From an uncultured Vampirovibrio sp. (GTDB lineage Bacteria; Cyanobacteriota; Vampirovibrionia; Gastranaerophilales; Gastranaerophilaceae), in contig CAJTXZ010000027.1 in the NCBI GenBank assembly GCA_910583725.1, forward strand, positions 1 to 32,826: a stretch of 32,826 bases of DNA, read 5' to 3'. Below the pieces are notes generated by a model. It was not told where the DNA came from. It was given only the letters and a program-made list of their open reading frames with translations, and did not search any database. Positions within the stretch are counted from its first letter, which is position 1. Each line of letters starts with the position of its first letter. Below, piece by piece: positions 24,449-32,058 of this stretch. The position numbers and the translations under genes were made by a program.

Positions 24449-25453
24449 TTAATTTTTTTCAAATATTAATTTATACTTATTATTTATCATTACTTTTGAT
24501 TGTTTAAAACCCGCATGTGTCAAGGCTTTAGCTATGCTGGGGCAATCATCGTACAGTTTGCCGTAAAAACTGTCAAATGAGCCTACTACAGCAATAGAGC
24601 CTGGTGCAAGCTGATGATAGAGTTTATCTGCAAAGTCTTGATATTCGTTTTCATCTACATATGGCCACATATTTCTCATCATAATGATGGAAGGGTGCTT
24701 TGAATCAATATTTTCTATATCTTCCAGTATATTTGCTTCATCAAAAATAACCTTATTAGTAACTTTTTCTTTGAGCGCATCTGTCTTTTTTATGGCACCA
24801 TGTGAAATTGTCATTTCAGCTGTTACAAAATGTTTTTCCATATCATGCGGGCACATATTTATCGCTTTTGCCATCGAGCCAATTGTGCATTTGCGCGGCA
24901 TTTTACCTGTTTTTTGCCTTTCAATATTTTTTGTAATTGTATCTTTATCTATATCTTTTGCAATTATCGGGAAAAATTTTTCAGCATCTTCTCCAAATTT
25001 ATGCTGGAACATTATAGACATACTGTATGCTTCTAAGCCCTCAGAACACGCGTAATCATAGGTGTTTACCCTCTCGCAGTCTTTGAATCTTTTGCTTAAA
25101 TAACTGCTGAATTTATTCCAGTCTATGTCATCTCTGAAAAATTCAGTATAGCTGCTTGTATAGATTTCGCCTCCATCTAATATTTGACCTCTTTTTAGCT
25201 CTATATCAGGGTTTTTGCTGCAATATTCATCAAATAAATTATTTGCCTGGCCAGATTGGCATAAATCCGCGTCATTCTTGATTTTTTCGATTTTTGCCCG
25301 TGTGTTTTCATTGGTTTGTTTTTCAAATACGTCTGTTGTCAGGCGCGCACTGCAATAGTCCGGGCTGTCATTGCCAGTGTAGCTGCCGGTTTTTGTTATA
25401 TTTTTTATTTGTTTTATGGGTATTAATTTTTTAGGTAAAATTATTGGGAACAA
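24449..25453 (-). CDS. CheR-like SAM-dependent methyltransferase, copy 3
   Basis: 334 residues, upstream neighbour of copy 2 and probably from a tandem duplication. Conserved points: TDVFEKQ; TEFFRDDIDWNKFSSYLSKRF; NTYDYACSEGLEAYSMSIMF; FFPIIAKDIDKDTI; FDEANILEDIENI; and MMRNMWPYVDENEYQDFADKLYHQLAPGSIAVVGS. An insertion of about 40 residues lies between the DVFEKQ motif and the catalytic part. The frame is open to a TTG at 25504 with no ribosome site; the TTG at 25453 has AAGGA 10 bases upstream and gives an N-terminus (MFPIILPKKL) like copy 1, so it is preferred. No chemotaxis genes are nearby and the substrate is unknown. Confidence 0.75.
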   Translation of the reverse strand: MFPIILPKKLIPIKQIKNITKTGSYTGNDSPDYCSARLTTDVFEKQTNENTRAKIEKIKNDADLCQSGQANNLFDEYCSKNPDIELKRGQILDGGEIYTSSYTEFFRDDIDWNKFSSYLSKRFKDCERVNTYDYACSEGLEAYSMSIMFQHKFGEDAEKFFPIIAKDIDKDTITKNIERQKTGKMPRKCTIGSMAKAINMCPHDMEKHFVTAEMTISHGAIKKTDALKEKVTNKVIFDEANILEDIENIDSKHPSIIMMRNMWPYVDENEYQDFADKLYHQLAPGSIAVVGSFDSFYGKLYDDCPSIAKALTHAGFKQSKVMINNKYKLIFEKN

Positions 25454-25504
25454 TAGTCTAAAATCCTTTTTATTGGCGTATTTTAGGGTTTTTGAGTATG
25501 ACAA

Positions 25505-25898
25505 AAAATTCTGTTTAATTGTGTATTAATGTAACAATCGGACAGAAAATTTTTTGCGTATTTTGCGTATATTTATTAAGTTTTATTAAGCGCAGCTAAA
25601 TTATTTTTTATGGAGAAAAATCTCTAAAACTGGCGCAATAAGCTGGTTTTAGCGGGTGCGGGCAAGGCTTATTGCCTTTCCTTATCGCCCTCTTCCCTCT
25701 CGCAAAACGTGACATTTAGTCACGTTTTGCTCGGCAGAGTGGTGCGCTTCTTGCTCCTCGCGTTTAACGGCGTTGCGTCTGGGTTCTGCACCCAGCCTCC
25801 AGCCTCCAGCCTCCAGCCTCAGCTGCGGTGCGCTTTTTGCTCCTCGCCATAAACGTGCCCGGTGGCAAAGCCACCTTATAGCACTTGGCTGCGGTGCG
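25505..25898. repeat. GC-rich repeat island between cysteine synthase and CheR-like copy 3
   Basis: No gene is supported. From about 25640 the base composition turns GC-rich, unlike the surroundings. It holds a perfect 12-base-stem palindrome (25702-25730, GCAAAACGTGAC-ATTTA-GTCACGTTTTGC in halves), a hairpin CTGGGT/ACCCAG (25779-25795), four tandem 7-base units CCAGCCT (25792-25819), a 29-base imperfect direct repeat beginning GGTGCGCTTNTTGCTCCTCG (25741 and 25827), GCTGCGGTGCGCT twice (25822 and 25889), and a hairpin GGTGGC-AAA-GCCACC (25861-25875). Confidence 0.7.
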
Positions 25899-26831
25899 CT
25901 ACTTTAAATCGTCGAAAAGCGCGCTGGATAAGTATCTTTCGCCGTAATCGGGTAAAATTACAACGATGTTTTTATCCTTATTTTCGGGCCTTTTTGAAAC
26001 CTCAAGTGCTGCCTTCATTGCAGCGCCTGATGATATGCCGCATAGGATTCCCTCTTCTCTTGCAAGGCTTTTGGCGGTTTTTATTGCATCTTCATTGTTT
26101 ACTTTTATTATTTCATCAACAAGGCTTATATCCAGTGTTTTCGGGATAAAGCCGGCACCGATACCCTGAATTTTATGCGGGCCGGGGGTTTCGCCTGATA
26201 AAACGGCTGATGACGCGGGCTCTGCTGCAATGGCCTTAAAATCAGGCAGTGCCTTCTTTATAGCCCTTGCTATTCCTGTAATTGTGCCTCCTGTGCCTAC
26301 TCCTGCCACAACCATATCAACTTTGTTGTCTGTGTCCCTTAAAATCTCAATGGCCGTTGTCTTTTCGTGGGCTTCAGGGTTATAGGGGTTTGTGAATTGG
26401 CCTATAATTATTGAATTTTCAATGGTTTTATTCAGTTCTTCGGCTTTTTCAATGGCGCCTTTCATACCCTTAGAACCTTCTGTCAGAACGAGTTCGGCCC
26501 CATAAGCTTTCATTAGCATACGGCGCTCAATGCTCATAGTGTCAGGCATTGTTATAATCAGCCTATAGCCTTTAATAGCGCATATCCAGGCCAGGCCGAT
26601 TCCTGTATTTCCGCTTGTAGGTTCAATTATCACGGTTTTGCCCGGTGTAATTTCTCCGTTTTTTTCTGCCTGTTCTATCATATTCCTTGCAACCCTGTCT
26701 TTGACTGAGTTTGCGGGGTTGAAACATTCTAATTTAGCGTATATATTGGCATAGCCATCCTTATTAAGCTTGTTAATGCTGACCAGAGGCGTATTTCCGG
26801 TGAGTTCAGTTAAATTTTTTGCAATTTTCAT
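25899..26831 (-). CDS. cysK: Cysteine synthase A (O-acetylserine sulfhydrylase)
   Basis: 310-residue PLP enzyme making cysteine from O-acetylserine and sulfide. Seen: LTGNTPLV at the N-terminus; the PLP lysine in NSVKDR (Lys44); the substrate loop PTSGNTGIGLA (71-81); the phosphate-binding GVGTGGTITGI; GIGAGFIP; and GISSGAAMKAAL near the C-terminus. The length is typical of CysK. The stop codon abuts the GC-rich repeat island; a copy of the GGTGCGCT repeat overlaps its last bases. A GGGAA ribosome site precedes ATG 26831. No cysE is adjacent. Confidence 0.95.
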   Translation of the reverse strand: MKIAKNLTELTGNTPLVSINKLNKDGYANIYAKLECFNPANSVKDRVARNMIEQAEKNGEITPGKTVIIEPTSGNTGIGLAWICAIKGYRLIITMPDTMSIERRMLMKAYGAELVLTEGSKGMKGAIEKAEELNKTIENSIIIGQFTNPYNPEAHEKTTAIEILRDTDNKVDMVVAGVGTGGTITGIARAIKKALPDFKAIAAEPASSAVLSGETPGPHKIQGIGAGFIPKTLDISLVDEIIKVNNEDAIKTAKSLAREEGILCGISSGAAMKAALEVSKRPENKDKNIVVILPDYGERYLSSALFDDLK

Positions 26832-27230
26832 AAAAATATTCCCTTTTTTAAAAACTTTTTATTCATTTTTTCACCATTTTTTAAAATGTCAATAGTGCGC
26901 GTGCAAAAAAGTGTTGTTTATAATTTTAAGTTTGCTGCTTTTCAAACCTTAAAAATTGTCCAGAATTCTTTTCATCGTTGCATTATAGGTCAATTTAACA
27001 TCCTAAAAGCTTATTGTGAGTGTGTATTAAGATTTTTTAATGGCTAAAAAGCTTGTATATTAATCTTTTTACGGCACATAAAAACTGTTCTGTTTACTGC
27101 TGCAGCTTTTTTCTAGATATGTTTTTATGATAATGCCGGCTTTGTAAAAAGTAATGTGGTTAAAATCCTCTGTATATTTGTGTTTTAATAGTTTTGTACG
27201 GTTAAAATTATTGCTATCACTCGATATATG

Positions 27231-27249
27231 TTATATCGATATAAAAAAT
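27231..27249. promoter_or_regulatory. Inverted repeat, possible operator
   Basis: TCGATATA-TGT-TATATCGA, an 8-base perfect inverted repeat in gene-free DNA between cysK and the phosphorylase-like gene. A binding site for a dimeric regulator is a guess. Confidence 0.3.
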
Positions 27250-27648
27250 ACCCTTAAAGTGTTGATTTTATAGTATTATAGGCATAATAAAAGCTGGAAA
27301 GTATTTATTTTATTTAATCTTCACGTGCACAGTATGCCTAAAACCATCTTGTCTTCTGCTTTTTGCTCGATTTTGCTATTTTTTAAATATGCAGTATACG
27401 GTAAAACCTTAGATAGAATTAAATCTAAAAGCTCTGTAATCATTATCTAGAGCCATTTATAGCTGTTTTATATGGCTTTGCACGCTCTAAAATAAGGGTT
27501 TTTGGCTATTTCTTTATTTGTTAATCCTGCTTTACAATTTTTTTGCATTAGTTTTGTAAAGTTTCTAAACAACTTAAAATTTTATAATCGCATTTTTAGC
27601 TTTTTAGAAATTTTCTGCCAATGTAAAATTCTTAAATATATTTTATGG

Positions 27649-27753
27649 CTTAATTAAGTGTTTTTAGAACACTTATAATACGTATTTGAGCTGCAGTTTT
27701 GGGTGCGGTATTGTAATTTGTATTGATTAAGTGTTTATGAAACACTTTTAATA
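27649..27753. repeat. Duplicated hairpin block (two imperfect direct repeats, 73 bases apart)
   Basis: AAGTGTT-TTTAG-AACACTT (27656-27674) and AAGTGTTT-ATG-AAACACTT (27729-27747). Each is preceded by ATT and followed by a TAATA-containing stretch. The flanks match well enough to suggest duplication of a unit of about 30 bases with its hairpin kept. Confidence 0.5.
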
Positions 27754-28048
27754 TTGAGTCTTTTTGTACTTTGATTTTAAGCCGGCTGTATTAGGCTTTT
27801 TTGCTTATTATGACTGATTTTTGTCCTTATATTTATAAAGCAAAACAAGGGCAGTTAATGTCTTTTATTTATTAAGTTTTGTTGCAAAGAAAAAACGAGG
27901 ACTGGTAATTATCCCTTTTTTAAATATAATTATTAAGGCAAAATAATTAATACGAAAGAATTAGTTTTCAAATTCACTAGGGAAACCGAAAAATGTTTGT
28001 GTTAATATTTTGAATATAGTAGTAGTTTAGATAATAGAGGACAAAATT

Positions 28049-29743
28049 ATGTCATTACCTAACGTAGCATACTTTTCAATGGAAATCGCTCTTGACCAGT
28101 CATTGGCTACTTATTCAGGCGGTTTAGGTTTCTTGGCAGGTTCGCATATGCAGTCTGCAGGCTACCTTCAAATGCCTATGGTGGGCGTTACAATTCTTTG
28201 GTCATACGGTTATTATGACCAGCGTATCAATGAAAACGGCGAAGTAGAAGTTGCTTATATAAGAAAACATTACGACTTTTTAACTGATTTGAATGTTCAA
28301 ACCAAAGTTAATGTTTTTGGCGAAGATGTTATAGTTAAAGCATTCAGGGTTGAGCCTGAATTGTTCGGCTCTTGCCCTGTGTACCTTTTAACAACAGATG
28401 TTGACGGCAACAGCGAATGGGCAAGAAGAATAAGCCACAAGCTATACGATGGTGATGAAAGAATTCGTGTGGCACAGGAAACTGTTCTTGGTATCGGCGG
28501 TGTTAGAATTCTTCAAGAAGTTGGCTACAACTTTGATGTTGTTCATATGAATGAAGGCCATGCTCTTCCTGCTGCATTTGAATTATTAAGACAATATAAC
28601 GGCAACCTTAAAGAAGTTAAGAAAAAGGTTGTATTTACAACACATACACCGGTTGCTGCAGGTAATGAAGTTCACTGGGTTGACACGCTTGTTGAAGGTG
28701 GTTTCTTTGCAGGTGCTTCACGCGAAGTTGCAGTTGAACTTGGCGGAGAGAACTTCTCTCTAACAGTTGCAGCGCTTAGAATGAGCAGAATTGCGAACGC
28801 TGTTTCACAGCTCCACGGCCTTGTTGCAAAGAAAATGTGGGACTGGGTTAACGGCAAATGCCCGATTAAGGCTATCACAAACGCTGTAAACCAGCACTAC
28901 TGGCAGGATGCAAGGATTGCTAATGCTAAAAGTAATGATGAATTACTTGCTGCCAAATATGAAATGAAGAAGGATTTATTCCAATATATTTCTGATACTC
29001 AAGGCAAAAGGTTTGATCCTAATGTGCTTACAATTACCTGGGCAAGAAGGTTTGCAGATTATAAGAGAGCTTGGCTTATCTTAATGGATAAACCGCGTAT
29101 TGAAAAATTGTTAAATGAAAATAAAGTACAGTTAATATTTGCAGGTAAATTCCATCCGGATGATACTATGGGCAAAGAAATGTTCAATAAGATTTTAAAA
29201 GAATCTTACAGCATGAAGAATGTTGTTGTGCTTCCGGGGTATGAACTTGCATTATCTGCAAAGCTTAAAAAAGGTACTGATATCTGGTTAAATACACCAT
29301 TAAGACCTTTTGAAGCATCAGGAACGTCCGGAATGAGCGCCAATATGAACGGTGCACTGCATTTTTCAACATTTGACGGCTGGACAGTTGAAGGTACATT
29401 CCCAGGCATAAATGGCTATACTGTTGAGTATCCGGGTCTTGATGATGATATTCCATGGGAAGAAAGACACTGGAAAGACCATCAGTGCGTAATGAATACT
29501 CTTGAAAATGAAATTATTCCTACATACTATGAAAATAAACCAGAGTGGGCAAGGCTTATGAGGCAGGCCATCAGAACTTCTGAAGCTTACTTTAATTCTG
29601 ACAGAATGGTTATTGAATACTATAACAGGCTTTATAAACCTATCGCGCACGCAGGAACCCAGGCTGGTATGGAAGAAGAGGATGATTCTAAATTAGCTGA
29701 AAATCCTAATCTCGACGCTTGGACGTATTCAAATATTAAGTAA
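28049..29743 (+). CDS. Alpha-glucan phosphorylase family protein (GT35) lacking the PLP lysine
   Basis: 564-residue homologue of short bacterial alpha-glucan phosphorylases, which split glycogen or maltodextrin with phosphate using PLP. Seen: VAYFSMEIALDQSLATYSGGLGFLAGSHMQSA at the N-terminus, YGYYDQRI, HMNEGHA, TTHTPVAAGNE, WARRFADYKRA (phosphate/PLP-side basic residues), VQLIFAGKFHP and NTPLRPFEASGTSGM. In phosphorylases the last motif continues with the PLP-binding Lys (GTSGMKA); here it is GTSGMSA, with Ser430 (codon AGC, 29336-29338). The frame is clean, so this is not a pseudogene. Without the Schiff-base lysine normal phosphorolysis is unlikely; it may be a different glycosyltransferase or a glucan-binding regulator. 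Ribosome site GAGGA before ATG. A strong terminator follows. Confidence 0.88.
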   Translation: MSLPNVAYFSMEIALDQSLATYSGGLGFLAGSHMQSAGYLQMPMVGVTILWSYGYYDQRINENGEVEVAYIRKHYDFLTDLNVQTKVNVFGEDVIVKAFRVEPELFGSCPVYLLTTDVDGNSEWARRISHKLYDGDERIRVAQETVLGIGGVRILQEVGYNFDVVHMNEGHALPAAFELLRQYNGNLKEVKKKVVFTTHTPVAAGNEVHWVDTLVEGGFFAGASREVAVELGGENFSLTVAALRMSRIANAVSQLHGLVAKKMWDWVNGKCPIKAITNAVNQHYWQDARIANAKSNDELLAAKYEMKKDLFQYISDTQGKRFDPNVLTITWARRFADYKRAWLILMDKPRIEKLLNENKVQLIFAGKFHPDDTMGKEMFNKILKESYSMKNVVVLPGYELALSAKLKKGTDIWLNTPLRPFEASGTSGMSANMNGALHFSTFDGWTVEGTFPGINGYTVEYPGLDDDIPWEERHWKDHQCVMNTLENEIIPTYYENKPEWARLMRQAIRTSEAYFNSDRMVIEYYNRLYKPIAHAGTQAGMEEEDDSKLAENPNLDAWTYSNIK

Positions 29744-29757
29744 GATATAAAATAATT

Positions 29758-29795
29758 CAAAGACTCTGCAGCTAATAGCAGAGTCTTTGTTTTTA
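29758..29795 (+). terminator. Strong Rho-independent terminator
   Basis: CAAAGACTCTGC (29758-29769) / GCAGAGTCTTTG (29778-29789), a perfect 12-base stem with an 8-base loop, then TTTTT. It lies 14 bases after the stop of the phosphorylase-like gene. Confidence 0.9.
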
Positions 29796-29823
29796 AATTG
29801 TTTTGTTTGCGGTTGGGAGAATT

Positions 29824-30057
29824 ATGTTTGTTGTTTTTGCGGATTTAAGTGACAATGCTGTATTGATTATTTTACTGCTTATAATAATAGTTGGAATTAT
29901 AGGCTTTTTTAAATCTGTTGCGTCCAGAAGGTATTACAAATGCCCTGTATGCGGTGAATCTTTTAAGATAGAAAATATGAAACCTGAGACATGCAAAGTT
30001 TGCGGGGCAAGTTTAGTTGAAAGTCAAAATTCTAATGTTACTGACAAGACTAAATAA
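29824..30057 (+). CDS. Small membrane protein with zinc ribbon, 77 residues
   Basis: Not a named family. One N-terminal TM helix (about 12-29, AVLIILLLIIIVGIIGFF) is followed by a zinc ribbon with Cys40-x2-Cys43 (YYKCPVCGESF) and Cys57-x2-Cys60 (TCKVCGASL), and a polar tail. The frame is open from a TTG at 29803, but ATG 29824 has GGGAG four bases upstream and starts at the TM segment, so it is preferred. It overlaps the next gene by about 23 bases in another frame. It begins a tight three-gene plus-strand cluster of Cys-rich proteins. Confidence 0.75.
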   Translation: MFVVFADLSDNAVLIILLLIIIVGIIGFFKSVASRRYYKCPVCGESFKIENMKPETCKVCGASLVESQNSNVTDKTK

Positions 30058-30610
30058 AGCTATTTTATACAGATATCTTTTTTATAAGCATTTTTACAGA
30101 TTTATTTTTTTGCATAAACCATTGTGCAGTAAATATAAAGATAACACTTTTGTTTTATTTAATTTATATGTGTGCAGAAGTTGTTTGTTGTTTTATACAG
30201 GCTTTTTATTGGCGTTGATTACAGGCTTATCTTTTATTAAAAATATATATTTTGATTTTTATTTTAAAATAGCATTATCAGGACTTATCTTTATTTTGAT
30301 TGTTTCCTATCCTAAAATATATTCAATATTTAACAGAAAAATAAAGGATATGATAAGGCTTTTAAATGGCTGTTATTTAGCCCTTGTATTGGTTTTTTGT
30401 TTTAAAATCAGCACAACAGCCGGTGTTTTTAGTTTTTTAGCGTTTATTATGTTTAAAAAGATATATAATAAAGAGCGTGACGGCAGCAGAATTTGCCGAG
30501 GCTGTCAAAAACTGGAAAATGGCAATTGTGATGGATATATTAAACAAAAACAGGCGCTTTTGAATATAGACGAAGAATATTTTAAAATTATGGAAAATTA
30601 CAGAAAGTGA
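30035..30610 (+). CDS. DUF2085-like membrane protein
   Basis: 191-residue integral membrane protein. Residues 27-60 (HKPLCSKYKDNTFVLFNLYVCRSCLLFYTG) match the DUF2085 pattern of His-Cys followed by CxxC and a TM helix (His27, Cys31, Cys47, Cys50), and the C-terminal RICRGCQKLENGNCDGY adds another CxxC...C group. Three or four TM helices lie between. The function of the family is unknown; the cysteines suggest metal binding. The frame is open from a TTG at 30017 inside the previous gene; ATG 30035 is preferred, though no clear ribosome site is seen. The stop TGA at 30608-30610 is two bases before the Shine-Dalgarno of the next gene. Confidence 0.7.
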   Translation: MLLTRLNKAILYRYLFYKHFYRFIFLHKPLCSKYKDNTFVLFNLYVCRSCLLFYTGFLLALITGLSFIKNIYFDFYFKIALSGLIFILIVSYPKIYSIFNRKIKDMIRLLNGCYLALVLVFCFKISTTAGVFSFLAFIMFKKIYNKERDGSRICRGCQKLENGNCDGYIKQKQALLNIDEEYFKIMENYRK

Positions 30611-30621
30611 GCGGAGGAAAT

Positions 30622-31317
30622 ATGATTAATCGTAATGATTTACTTGCAGGCACAAGGCCAGAAGTTGGCAGCAGAGTACTTGTAACAGAAAAAGAATCTT
30701 TTGAGGGTTATCAAATTATGGATTACAAAGGCGTTGTATGGGGCATTTCAATGCGCGCAAAGGATATAGTTCAGGATACTGCAATGGGTTGCAAAAATGT
30801 TACGGGCGGTGAATTGACTTCATATACGGAACTATCAGACGAAGTGCGCCAGAGAGCTTGGGATAGAATGGTCGGCTCTGCTAAAAGAATTGGCGCAAAC
30901 GCAATTATAAACTTTCGCTTTGAAATCACTCCTGTGTTTGCAGCGGGAGGTACTGCAGAAGTTGTAGCATATGGTAATGCTGTAGTAATTAAACCGATTA
31001 AAAACTATGTCCCATTGGGCGGTTTGGGAAATATTCTTGCTGATTTTGCTGATAATTTTTCTTATTCAAGCGGACAAACAAATTCTTGCAATCAGAAGGC
31101 TTCTGATATACAGGTTACTCCTTTTGCAAAGATTGTAAAGGATGAAAATTTTCTGTATGCAATTTGTCCTAATTGCGAGCTAAAATACAAAATTTCAAGG
31201 AACAGCGAAGGTAAAATAAGTGTCTGCGGTATGACTGACGTTGATTCTGACGAGAAGGGTGTTCAAATATATTGTAGCGGCTGTGGTGAAAAATTTACGA
31301 TTCCAACCAAGAGTTAG
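30622..31317 (+). CDS. YbjQ/UPF0145-family protein with C-terminal zinc ribbon
   Basis: 231 residues. The N-terminal part, about 18-128, is a YbjQ-type (PF01906) domain: VTEKESFEGYQIMDYKGVVWGISMRAKDI, then LSDEVRQRAWDRMVGSAKRIGANAIINFRFEI and AEVVAYGNAVVIKP, all characteristic. Family members form pentameric beta-barrels of unclear function. The C-terminal part, about 165-228, is a zinc ribbon: AICPNCELKYKIS ... YCSGCGEKFTI. The fusion of the two is unusual and repeats the ribbon theme of the 29824 gene. A GTG at 30607 overlaps the previous stop, but ATG 30622 has GGAGG four bases upstream and was chosen. Probably co-transcribed with the two preceding genes. Confidence 0.85.
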   Translation: MINRNDLLAGTRPEVGSRVLVTEKESFEGYQIMDYKGVVWGISMRAKDIVQDTAMGCKNVTGGELTSYTELSDEVRQRAWDRMVGSAKRIGANAIINFRFEITPVFAAGGTAEVVAYGNAVVIKPIKNYVPLGGLGNILADFADNFSYSSGQTNSCNQKASDIQVTPFAKIVKDENFLYAICPNCELKYKISRNSEGKISVCGMTDVDSDEKGVQIYCSGCGEKFTIPTKS

Positions 31318-31431
31318 CTTTAGAGTTTGTTGTTTCCGGCATTGGCTGGCCAAAGCCGTGTTTTGAATAGAGTAAACGGGCCAATATTAAAAAAAGAGAC
31401 TTTTAACTTTTGAAAAATAAAGGCTGAATTT

Positions 31432-31672
31432 TTTTTAGCCAGGCTTTATGATAAATATGTTTGGTAATTATATACAATTTTACGCAAAAATATTGATTTT
31501 TCTTTTTTCTTGTAATGGAAGTCCCTATGTATAAAAAAGAGCGTTCTAAATAAGCTTCCTGAAAGTGAAACTTATCCCGCTCTTTTTTATACATAGGGAC
31601 TGGAATGAAAAGAAAACATTCAATGGGCAAGGGCAAAATTGTATATAATTACCATATGTTTTTAGCCAGGCT
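31432..31672. repeat. 14-base direct repeats bracketing hairpin element A
   Basis: TTTTTAGCCAGGCT occurs at 31432-31445 and again at 31659-31672, in the same orientation, on either side of element A (17 and 5 bases from its terminal repeats). They could be a target duplication with trimmed junctions, or an outer part of the element. The other two copies show no obvious equivalent. Confidence 0.4.
31463..31653 (+). mobile_element. Hairpin element, copy A (MITE-like, 191 bases)
   Basis: The best preserved copy. Terminal inverted repeats GGTAATTATATACAATTTT (31463-31481) and its complement ending at 31653. Then TTTTTTCTTGTAATGGA (31503-31519), a perfect 24-pair stem (31520-31543 with 31578-31601), a 34-base loop with an inner stem ATAAG-C-TTC / GAA-A-CTTAT, and GGAATGAAAAGAAAACATT (31602-31620). 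It has no coding capacity. It is homologous to copies at 15268-15461 and 23080-23272. Confidence 0.8.
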
Positions 31673-32058
31673 GTAATGGTTTTGTGTTATGCTAAATCTT
31701 TTAAACAATGTTGTTTGCCAGCTTGTATGTATTTTTTAAGCGCGGCTTGCTATATTTTAGCATGGGTATTTTGGAAAAATTCCTGGCGATAAAAAGGAAT
31801 GGCAAAAAATCTTTTGGTGTTCATTGTCAAATTGCCTTTAATTACTTAAAGACTCACTGTTTTTGCGATAAATTGGCGGGCAAATTAGCTATTATGATGC
31901 CTTTAGGAGTTTTTGCTATTCCAGTGCGACGCTTGTTGCGCTTTTTGCTTAACTATTGTGAGATTTTTACGTGGGTAAGCTGACAAAAACAGTGCTTAAC
32001 TGTGCTAATTTCAGTGCAAATGTTTAAGTTTTGTAAAGTTTTTATAGTTTGAAAATTT

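Larger units (their letters stand above)
26832..28048. other. 1.2-kb gene-free region upstream of the glucan phosphorylase-like gene
   Basis: No protein or known RNA gene could be supported; signatures of RNase P RNA, SRP RNA, tmRNA and tRNA were looked for by eye and not seen. It contains an inverted repeat TCGATATA-TGT-TATATCGA (27231-27249) and a duplicated hairpin block (27656-27674 and 27729-27747). It may hold an unknown small RNA, a long 5' leader or gene remnants. Confidence 0.5.
31318..32058. other. Intergenic region with hairpin element A and a long-range inverted repeat
   Basis: It contains element A (31463-31653) and an 11-base inverted repeat CACTGTTTTTG (31855-31865) / CAAAAACAGTG (31984-31994). 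An open frame at 31708-31983 has no ribosome site and an unconvincing composition; it is not called. Confidence 0.5.

Noticed and set aside
27153..27272. Short plus-strand frame in the 1.2-kb gap
   Set aside because: No ribosome site; random-looking composition with rare residues.
26832..28048. tRNA, tmRNA, SRP RNA or RNase P RNA in the long gap
   Set aside because: No TPsiC-like arm, no GAGGAAAGTC-type or other hallmark string was found by eye.
15268..31653. Hairpin elements as integron attC sites or CRISPR repeats
   Set aside because: The attC core boxes are absent, there is no integrase, the copies are far apart and in both orientations, and no spacer-repeat periodicity exists.
31708..31983. 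Open frame of 91 codons on the plus strand
   Set aside because: No ribosome site, composition like the surrounding intergenic DNA, and it contains one arm of an inverted repeat. No recognisable motif.
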